Assembly: GCF_009498455.1 (NCBI RefSeq)
Contig: NZ_CP045644.1
Span: forward strand, 5,459,001-5,523,000
Reading direction: 5' to 3'
Origin: Variovorax paradoxus
GTDB taxonomy: Bacteria; Pseudomonadota; Gammaproteobacteria; Burkholderiales; Burkholderiaceae_C
Length of the DNA stretch: 64,000 bases
Both the position numbers and the translations under genes were made by a program. This document shows positions 57,691 through 64,000 of the stretch, one piece after another; the stretch's first letter is position 1; the number at the start of each line of letters is the position of its first letter. The notes beneath the pieces were generated by a model. That model ran no database searches. It saw nothing but the letters and a program-made list of their open reading frames with translations, and was not told the origin of the DNA.

Positions 57691-58851
57691 ATGAGCCGGC
57701 CCGCGCCGCAGCGAGGCGCGCTCTGGGCGCTGCTGGCCGGCAATTTCGTGATCGGCACGGGCGTGATGGTCGTGCCCGGCACCCTCAATGAAATCAGCGT
57801 CTCACTGGCGATCAAGGTCGCCACGGCGGGCCAGCTGATCTCTGCAGCCGCCTTCGTGATGTGCCTGGGCGCCCCGCTGCTGGCCGCCGCGGTCGCCGGC
57901 TGGGATCGCCGCAAGCTGCTGGCCCTCACCCTGCTCTGGTACGCCGCGTGGCACGTGGTGGCCGCGCTCATGCCCAGCTTCGGCGCGCTGCTGCCAGTGC
58001 GCATGCTCACGGTGATCGCGCCCGCCATCTTCACGCCCCAGGCCGCGGCCTGCGCCGGCATGCTGGTGCCGCCCGAGCAGCGCGGGCGCGCCGTGACCTT
58101 CGTCTTTCTCGGCTGGTCGGTCGCCTCGGTGCTGGGCCTGCCGATCGGCGCACTGATCGGCGGCCACCTGGGCTGGCGCATGGCCTTCATGGCCATCGCG
58201 GCGCTCAGCGTCGTGAGCGCCGCCTCGGTGTGGCTCACATTGCCCAACGGCATCCGGCCCGCCGCGCTCACGGCCGCGGCCTGGTCGCGCGTGCTGCGCA
58301 GCCCGGTGCTGATGGGCATCGTGTCGGTCACGGCGCTGCAGGGCATCGGCCAGTTCGTGCTGTTCAGCTATTTCGGTCCGCTGCTCAAGCAGGGCTTCGG
58401 CGCCGACGCCAACACGCTGAGCCTGATGTGGGCGCTGTTCGGCGCCTTCGGCCTGCTGGGCAACATGGTCGTGAGCCGCTACATCGACCGCGTCGGCGCC
58501 GGGCGCATGGTGCTGCTGACGACCGGGCTGATCGCGCTGAGCCTGCTGCTGTGGCCGCTGGCCAGCACGCTGGCGTGGCTCGCGGTGGTGCTCGTGCCCT
58601 GGGGCCTGGGCTGCTTTGCCACCAACTCCTCGCAGCAGGCGCGGCTGGTGGGGCTGGCGCCCGCCCTGGCGCCGGGCTCGGTGGCGCTCAACAGCTCGGG
58701 CATCTACATCGGCCAGGCCCTGGGCGCGGCGCTCGGCGGCTGGCTGCTGGCGAACGACGCCACCGATTGGATGAGCCGGGTCGGTTTCACTCTGATGCTG
58801 CTGGCCATGGGCCTGAGCATCGCCATCGACCGCAGCCGCCGCCCGGCCTGA
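57691..58851 (+). CDS. MFS transporter
   Basis: 386 residues with about twelve hydrophobic helices. The DHA1-type A motif between TM2 and TM3 is weakened to AAVAGWDRRKLL, and the 8-9 loop has SRYIDRVGAGRM. The closest recognisable group is the drug/arabinose efflux (AraJ-like) MFS branch. Substrate unknown. It is four bases after the hydroxyacid dehydrogenase and probably co-transcribed. Confidence 0.88.
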   Translation: MSRPAPQRGALWALLAGNFVIGTGVMVVPGTLNEISVSLAIKVATAGQLISAAAFVMCLGAPLLAAAVAGWDRRKLLALTLLWYAAWHVVAALMPSFGALLPVRMLTVIAPAIFTPQAAACAGMLVPPEQRGRAVTFVFLGWSVASVLGLPIGALIGGHLGWRMAFMAIAALSVVSAASVWLTLPNGIRPAALTAAAWSRVLRSPVLMGIVSVTALQGIGQFVLFSYFGPLLKQGFGADANTLSLMWALFGAFGLLGNMVVSRYIDRVGAGRMVLLTTGLIALSLLLWPLASTLAWLAVVLVPWGLGCFATNSSQQARLVGLAPALAPGSVALNSSGIYIGQALGAALGGWLLANDATDWMSRVGFTLMLLAMGLSIAIDRSRRPA

Positions 58852-58984
58852 TTCCGATGCCCCGCGTAACACCCGGGGCGCGGGCCTCCCGCGAGATTGC
58901 AAAATCGGAGCTTCCGTCCGCGTCGCGCATTCGCGCCGGCGCGGCCGTCCCGGACTCCCACCAACCCATGAGAACCTTGATCCC

Positions 58985-60505
58985 ATGACAGTGAACTACC
59001 CCCGAATCGGCGTGATCGGCGCCGGCGCCATGGGGCGCGGCATAGCGCAGATCGCCGCCCAGGCCGGCAGCGAAGTGCTGCTGCTCGACAGCTTCGCAGG
59101 CGCCGCCGAGCGTGGCCGCGAAGCCCTCGCCGCCCAATGGAACAAGCTGCACGAGAAGGGCAAGATCGACGCCCCCACGCGCGACGCCTACGTGGCGCGC
59201 GTCAAGGCGGTCGACGGCATGCAGACGCTTGCGGGCTGCGACCTCGTGGTCGAGGCCGTGGTCGAGAACCTCGAGGTCAAGCGCACGCTGTTCCGCGAAC
59301 TCGAGGACGTGGTCGCGCCCACCGCGACGCTGGCCACCAACACCTCGTCGCTGTCGGTCACGGCCATCGCGGCCGGCCTGCAGCACCCCGCGCGCTTTGC
59401 GGGCTTTCACTTCTTCAACCCGGTGCCGCTGATGAAGGTGGTCGAGGTGGTGGCGGGCTTCAAGACCTCGCCCGAGGTCTGTCAGCAGCTGGCCGGCTAT
59501 GCCACGCAGATGGGCCACAGCGCCGTGCAGGCGCAGGACACGCCCGGCTTCATCGTCAACCACGCGGGCCGCGGCTACGGCACCGAGGCGCTGCGCATCG
59601 TGGGCGAAGGCGTGACCGACTTCGTGACCATCGACCGCATCCTGAAGGACCAGGCGGGCTTTCGCCTTGGCCCGTTCGAGCTGCTCGACCTGACGGCGCT
59701 CGACGTGTCGCACCCGGTGATGGAGTCGATCTACCACCAGTACTTCGAAGAGCCGCGCTTCCGCCCGAGCGTGATCACCGCGCAGCGCCTGGCCGCCGGC
59801 GCGCTGGGCCGCAAGACCGGCGAAGGCTTCTACCGCTACGACAACGGCGTGATGCAGCAGACGCCCGAAGCACCGGCGCCCGTGGTCGAGGGCACGCCCG
59901 CGGTCTGGGTGTCGCCGCGCGCTGCGCGCCGCGCCGAGCTGTTGCGCCTGGTGAACACGCTGGGTGCGCAGATCGACACCGGCAGCGCCCCCGCACCGCA
60001 GTCGATCATCCTGGTCGCGCCGCTGGGCTTCGACGTGACGACGGTCGCGGCGGTCGAGCGGCTGGACGCCACGCGCACCGTCGGCATCGACATGCTGATC
60101 GACGACGCCGCCACCAAGCGCCGCGTGCTCGCCACCAACCCGGCCACGCGCCGCGACGTGCGTGACGCCGCGCACGCCCTTTTCGCACGCGACGGCAAAG
60201 CCGTGAGCGTGATCCGCGACAGCGGCGGCTTCGTCACGCAGCGCGTGGTCGGCGCCATCGTCAACATCGCCGCCGACATGTGCCAGCAACGCGTGTGCAC
60301 GCCGGCCGACCTCGAGACCGCCGTGCAGCTGGGCCTCGGCTACCCGCGCGGCCCGCTCGCCATGGGCAACCTCTACGGGCCGACCAACATGCTCGAAGTG
60401 CTGTTCAACCTGCAGACGGTGTACGGCGATCCGCGCTATCGCCCGAGCCCGTGGCTGCGCCGCCGCGGCGCGCTGGGCCTGAGCCTGCTGCACGAAGAAG
60501 AATAA
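58985..60505 (+). CDS. 3-hydroxyacyl-CoA dehydrogenase (PaaH-like)
   Basis: 506 residues with the duplicated C-terminal domain. NAD motif GVIGAGAMGRGIAQIAAQAG, catalytic His in AGFHFFNPVPLMKVVEVV (near 142), and Asn in TNTSSLSVTAIA. The first C-terminal domain contains DTPGFIVNHAGRGYGTEAL, the second SGGFVTQRVVGAIVNIAADM. It oxidises 3-hydroxyacyl-CoA in beta-oxidation or in the phenylacetate pathway. It heads the acyl-CoA catabolic cluster. Confidence 0.92.
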   Translation: MTVNYPRIGVIGAGAMGRGIAQIAAQAGSEVLLLDSFAGAAERGREALAAQWNKLHEKGKIDAPTRDAYVARVKAVDGMQTLAGCDLVVEAVVENLEVKRTLFRELEDVVAPTATLATNTSSLSVTAIAAGLQHPARFAGFHFFNPVPLMKVVEVVAGFKTSPEVCQQLAGYATQMGHSAVQAQDTPGFIVNHAGRGYGTEALRIVGEGVTDFVTIDRILKDQAGFRLGPFELLDLTALDVSHPVMESIYHQYFEEPRFRPSVITAQRLAAGALGRKTGEGFYRYDNGVMQQTPEAPAPVVEGTPAVWVSPRAARRAELLRLVNTLGAQIDTGSAPAPQSIILVAPLGFDVTTVAAVERLDATRTVGIDMLIDDAATKRRVLATNPATRRDVRDAAHALFARDGKAVSVIRDSGGFVTQRVVGAIVNIAADMCQQRVCTPADLETAVQLGLGYPRGPLAMGNLYGPTNMLEVLFNLQTVYGDPRYRPSPWLRRRGALGLSLLHEEE

Positions 60506-60531
60506 ATAACAACCGAACAGGCACACACGCC

Positions 60532-61311
60532 ATGACCGCCGAACTCAAGAGCACCAGCGAAGGCAGCACCATGGTGCTGACCATCGTCAACCCGACCCAG
60601 CGCAATGCGCTGGGCCCCGAGATCTATGCCGCCGGCATCGAGGCGCTGAACGGCGCCGAGAGCAGCGACGAGATCCGCAGCGTCGTCATCGTGGGCGAAG
60701 GCGCCTGGTTCTGCGCCGGCGGCTCGTTGCAGCGGCTGCTGGCCAACCGCCAGCTCGACCGCTCGGTGCAGGCCGAGAGCATCGAGGGCCTGCACAACTG
60801 GATCGACTCGATCCGCACCTTCCCCAAGCCGGTCATCGCGGCCGTCGAGGGTGCGGCGGCCGGCGCCGGTTTTTCGCTCGCGCTGGCCTGCGACTTCGTC
60901 GTGGCCGCGCGCGACGCCGTGTTCGCGGCCTCGTACAGCAACGTGGCGCTCTCGCCCGACGGCGGCCTCAGCTGGCACCTGGGGCAGGCGCTGCCGCGCC
61001 AGTTGGCGAGCGAATGGCTGATGAACGGCGAGCGCATCGAGGCCGCGCGCCTGCATGCCTTCGGCCTCGTCAACGAACTCACCGACAGCGGGCAGGCGCT
61101 GGCTGGCGCGATGGCCCTGGCCACCCGCCTGAACACGCGCGCCCCGAATTCGCTGGCCAGCATCAAGGAGCTGCTGAGCGAGGCGCGCGGCGCCACACTG
61201 GCATCGCAGCTATCGCAGGAGCGCGATCATTTCGTGCGCAACCTGCACCACGCGAACGCGGGCATCGGCATTGCCGCGTTCCTCGACAAGACACCGCCAC
61301 GCTACGAGTAA
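60532..61311 (+). CDS. Enoyl-CoA hydratase/isomerase family protein, possibly oxepin-CoA hydrolase (alternative type)
   Basis: 259 residues of the crotonase fold: NPTQRNALGPEIY, the oxyanion-hole segment GAWFCAGGSLQRL, and AVEGAAAGAGFSLALACDFVVAA. In place of the usual catalytic Glu, the segment SNVALSPDGGLSW carries Asp, as in PaaG-like members. Annotated relatives in Comamonadaceae are often called oxepin-CoA hydrolase, alternative type; this is from memory. It follows the dehydrogenase by 26 bases. Confidence 0.85.
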   Translation: MTAELKSTSEGSTMVLTIVNPTQRNALGPEIYAAGIEALNGAESSDEIRSVVIVGEGAWFCAGGSLQRLLANRQLDRSVQAESIEGLHNWIDSIRTFPKPVIAAVEGAAAGAGFSLALACDFVVAARDAVFAASYSNVALSPDGGLSWHLGQALPRQLASEWLMNGERIEAARLHAFGLVNELTDSGQALAGAMALATRLNTRAPNSLASIKELLSEARGATLASQLSQERDHFVRNLHHANAGIGIAAFLDKTPPRYE

Positions 61312-61371
61312 CGCCTGACGGCGTCGCTCCCGTGACACCCCCCAGCTTTTCAGTCGCCGAGAGGACAGACC

Positions 61372-62091
61372 ATGGACGACCCCATTCTTACCATCGAAGA
61401 ACGTGAAGCGATCAACAGTGGTCGCTGGTTTTCTTCCCTATCTCCATCACTACGGCACGACATCCTCCGATGCGCCTTTGTCAAACGCTACAAGGACGGC
61501 GACCTGCTCGCCGCGCGCGGCGACCCGCCCGAGCACTGGATCGCCTGTGCCAAGGGGGCGTTGCGCGTGAGCTCGACCGCCGTGTCGGGCAAGCAGGTGA
61601 CGCTGACCTACGTCGAGCCGGGCATCTGGTTCGGCGACGTGGCGATGTTCGACGGGGAACGGCGCACGCACGACACGTACTCGCACGGCGACACCACCGT
61701 GCTGTGCGTGGCGCGGGCCGACTTCCAGAAAATCCTGGCCACGCACGTCGAGCTGTACGAAGCGCTGATGCGGCTGCAGGCACGCCGCATCCGCACACTG
61801 TTCGGGCTGGTGGAAGACCTCAACACCCTGCCCTTGCGCGCACGCCTGGCCAAGCAGCTCATTCATCTGGTGCGCAGCTACGGCGTGCCCAGCCTGGACG
61901 ACGGCAGCCAGACGCGCATCGGCCTGCAACTGGCGCAGGAAGAACTCGCGCAGCTGCTCGGCGCCTCGCGCCAGCGGGTCAACCAGGAACTCAAGACGAT
62001 GGAGCGCGAGGGCACCATCCGGATCGAGCCGGCCGGACTGGTCGTGCTGGACCGCTCGGCGCTGATGCAAATCTCCGCAGCAGACAACTAA
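61372..62091 (+). CDS. Crp/Fnr family transcriptional regulator
   Basis: 239 residues. The cNMP-binding beta-roll (about 25-140) contains GDLLAARGDPPEHW and GIWFGDVAMFDGERRTHD, and the C-terminal HTH (about 185-225) has QEELAQLLGASRQRVNQELKTMEREG. The Fe-S cysteines of Fnr are absent. It sits inside the catabolic cluster and so is likely to regulate it; the ligand may be an acyl-CoA or cAMP (unknown). Ribosome site GAGAGGA upstream. Confidence 0.92.
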   Translation: MDDPILTIEEREAINSGRWFSSLSPSLRHDILRCAFVKRYKDGDLLAARGDPPEHWIACAKGALRVSSTAVSGKQVTLTYVEPGIWFGDVAMFDGERRTHDTYSHGDTTVLCVARADFQKILATHVELYEALMRLQARRIRTLFGLVEDLNTLPLRARLAKQLIHLVRSYGVPSLDDGSQTRIGLQLAQEELAQLLGASRQRVNQELKTMEREGTIRIEPAGLVVLDRSALMQISAADN

Positions 62092-62101
62092 AAGAATCGA
62101 C

Positions 62102-63208
62102 ATGAGCCAGGACTTCTCCAGTTTCATCGGCACCCGCGCGGTGTCCCAACAGCACACCTTCGACGTGGACGCGCTTGCGGCCTGGCTCGAAAAGAACCTC
62201 GAGGGCTTCCAGGGTCCGTTGACGGTCGAGATGTTCAAGGGCGGCCAGTCCAACCCGACCTACAAGCTCGTCACGCCCACGCAGAGCTACGTGATGCGCG
62301 CCAAGCCCGGCCCGGTCGCCAAGCTGCTGCCCTCGGCCCATGCGGTCGAGCGCGAATACAAGGTGATGAGCGGCCTGCAGGGCACCGACGTGCCGGTGCC
62401 GCGCATGTACTGCCTGTGCGAAGACGAAGCCATCATCGGCCGCGCCTTCTACATCATGGAGTTCATGCAGGGCCGCGTGCTGTGGGACCAGTCGCTGCCC
62501 GGCTTCAGCAACGCCGAACGCGCGGCCCACTACGACGAGATGAACCGCGTCATTGCGGCGCTGCACACGGTCGACTTCGCCGCGCGCGGCCTGGGCGACT
62601 ACGGCAAGCCCGGCAACTACTTCGACCGCCAGATCGGCCGCTGGAGCAAGCAGTACAAGGCCTCGGCCGATGGTGCCGGCGAACTGTCGCAGCCCATCGA
62701 CGCCATGGAGCGCCTCATCGACTGGCTCCCCGCCCACATGCCGGCGAGCGCACGCGACGAGACCAAGGTCTCGATCGTGCATGGCGACTACCGCCTGGAC
62801 AACGTGATGTTCCACGCCACCGAGCCGCGAATCATCGCGGTGCTCGACTGGGAACTCTCCACGCTGGGCCACCCGCTGGCCGACTTCAGCTACCACTGCA
62901 TGTCGTGGCACATGCCCCCCACCACTGGCCGCGGCATCGGCGGCGTGAATGTGGCGGCGCTGGGCATTCCCACCGAGAGCGAATACATCCGCCGCTACTG
63001 CGAGCGCACGCGCATCAGCACGCCCGAGGCGCTGGCGCCCGACTGGAACTTCTACCAGGCCTACAACCTGTTCCGCATGGCTGCCATCCTGCAGGGCATT
63101 GCGAAACGGGTCGAAGCCGGTACCGCATCGAGCGAGCAAGCCGTGGCGTCCGCCCGTGGCGCACGGCCGATGGCCGAGATGGCTTGGCAATTTGCCCAAA
63201 AGGCATAG
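62102..63208 (+). CDS. APH-like phosphotransferase family protein (ACAD10/11-associated type)
   Basis: 368 residues of the aminoglycoside phosphotransferase/choline kinase fold. Motifs: [14 protein letters not shown] near 43, Brenner-type catalytic loop [14 protein letters not shown] (Asp in HGDYRLD) and metal-binding [17 protein letters not shown]. In the mitochondrial ACAD10/11 and their bacterial relatives this domain phosphorylates 4-hydroxyacyl-CoAs. Direct adjacency to an acyl-CoA dehydrogenase supports that role. It starts 10 bases after the regulator. Confidence 0.9.
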   Translation: MSQDFSSFIGTRAVSQQHTFDVDALAAWLEKNLEGFQGPLTVEMFKGGQSNPTYKLVTPTQSYVMRAKPGPVAKLLPSAHAVEREYKVMSGLQGTDVPVPRMYCLCEDEAIIGRAFYIMEFMQGRVLWDQSLPGFSNAERAAHYDEMNRVIAALHTVDFAARGLGDYGKPGNYFDRQIGRWSKQYKASADGAGELSQPIDAMERLIDWLPAHMPASARDETKVSIVHGDYRLDNVMFHATEPRIIAVLDWELSTLGHPLADFSYHCMSWHMPPTTGRGIGGVNVAALGIPTESEYIRRYCERTRISTPEALAPDWNFYQAYNLFRMAAILQGIAKRVEAGTASSEQAVASARGARPMAEMAWQFAQKA

Positions 63209-63242
63209 CCAGCCCTCCCCCTTAACCCCACCAGGAGACAGC

Positions 63243-64000
63243 ATGGATTTCGAATATTCGGCCAAAACCAAGGAGCTTCAGAAGCGCGTTCTCGCCTTCA
63301 TGGAAGACCACATCTACCCGGCCGAAGCCGAGTACAGCGCCGAACTGGCCGCCAACACGGTCGCCGGCAAGCGCTGGACCGCGCTGCAGACCGTCGAGAA
63401 GCTCAAGGCCAAGGCCAAGGCCCAGGGCCTGTGGAACCTGTTCCTGCCGGTCGACAGCGCCTCGGCCTCGGGCTATGAGGGCGCCGGCCTGACCAACCAG
63501 GAATACGCCCCGCTGGCCGAGATCATGGGCCGGGTGCCATGGGCATCGGAAGCCTTCAACTGCTCCGCGCCGGACACCGGCAACATGGAAACCATCGCCC
63601 GCTACGGCTCGGAAGAGATCAAGGCGCGCTGGCTCAAGCCGCTGCTCGAAGGCCAGATCCGCTCGGCCTTCGCCATGACCGAACCCGACGTAGCCTCCAG
63701 CGACGCCACCAACATCGCCACGCGCATCGAGCGCCAAGGCGACGAGTACGTCATCAACGGCCACAAGTGGTGGATCTCCGGTGCCGCCGACCCGCGCTGC
63801 GCCGTGTTCGTCACCATGGGCAAGACCGACCCCGAGGCGCCCAGGCACTCGCAGCAGAGCATGGTCATCGTGCCGGCCGACACCAAGGGCATCCGCATCG
63901 TGCGTCCGCTGAACGTCATGGGCTACGACGACGCGCCGCACGGCCACGTCGAGATGCACTTCGAGAACGTGCGCGTGCCCGTCGGCAACATCCTGCTGGG
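63243..64000 (+). CDS. Acyl-CoA dehydrogenase (ACAD10/11-like), N-terminal part
   Basis: Partial: the C-terminus lies beyond the window. The 252 visible residues include [35 protein letters not shown] (FAD/substrate segment), [16 protein letters not shown] and [17 protein letters not shown]. Dehydrogenates acyl-CoA using FAD. The N-terminal [20 protein letters not shown] matches the ACAD10/11 branch, where partners are APH-like kinases. It follows the phosphotransferase gene by 34 bases. Confidence 0.93.
   Translation, partial: MDFEYSAKTKELQKRVLAFMEDHIYPAEAEYSAELAANTVAGKRWTALQTVEKLKAKAKAQGLWNLFLPVDSASASGYEGAGLTNQEYAPLAEIMGRVPWASEAFNCSAPDTGNMETIARYGSEEIKARWLKPLLEGQIRSAFAMTEPDVASSDATNIATRIERQGDEYVINGHKWWISGAADPRCAVFVTMGKTDPEAPRHSQQSMVIVPADTKGIRIVRPLNVMGYDDAPHGHVEMHFENVRVPVGNILL

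Overview
This 64 kb window looks like chromosomal DNA of a high-GC betaproteobacterium of the order Burkholderiales, most likely family Comamonadaceae (a Variovorax- or Acidovorax-like organism). The assignment rests on protein character, on gene neighbourhoods such as exbB-exbD-lpxK-kdsB-adk and clpS-clpA, and on base composition; no rRNA or other marker is present to confirm it. No tRNA, rRNA, CRISPR array, insertion sequence or prophage was found. Genes are densely packed, many with 4-base ATGA/GTGA stop/start overlaps, and most long antisense reading frames are shadows caused by high GC.

Layout. (1) 1-1048: start of a leftward XPD/DinG-type helicase with an N-terminal nuclease-like domain. 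(2) 1190-7833: a five-gene signalling module with a CHASE3-GAF hybrid histidine kinase carrying three receivers, CheR, a CheB methylesterase without receiver, a REC-histidine kinase and a single receiver. No MCP, CheA or CheW is nearby, so this is probably not flagellar chemotaxis. (3) 7849-22357: mixed genes, including an adenylate cyclase-FHA protein, an LD-carboxypeptidase with a histidine-rich tail, TadA fused to a shortened hydrolase domain, a PaiB-like flavoprotein, an HbpS-like and an ankyrin protein next to a two-component system, a DUF72 protein, two GNATs, a DUF3574 lipoprotein, exonuclease I and a cardiolipin synthase. (4) 22458-25206: clpS-clpA.

(5) 25348-45004: a type VI secretion (T6SS) locus transcribed leftward and bounded by terminators: clpV, tssB, tssC, hcp, tssJ, tssK, a sterol-desaturase-like membrane enzyme, a cysteine-ladder beta-helix protein, tssL with an OmpA domain, tssM, tagF, an FHA/TagK-like gene, tssG, tssA and a coiled-coil membrane protein. 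tssE, tssF, vgrG and PAAR genes are absent from the window. The two embedded accessory genes are the most unusual content here. (6) 45365-48734: icd, two small secreted lysine/alanine-rich proteins, a DUF192 protein and Fe-superoxide dismutase.

(7) 48774-57686: xseA; exbB-exbD-lpxK-Trm112-kdsB (envelope energisation and lipid A/Kdo synthesis) followed by adk; a cytosolic asparaginase divergent from lexA, with two candidate LexA boxes between them; a small conserved protein; and a 2-hydroxyacid dehydrogenase. (8) 57691-64000: an MFS transporter, then an acyl-CoA catabolic cluster with 3-hydroxyacyl-CoA dehydrogenase, an enoyl-CoA hydratase-family enzyme, a Crp/Fnr regulator, an APH-like phosphotransferase and an acyl-CoA dehydrogenase cut by the window edge.
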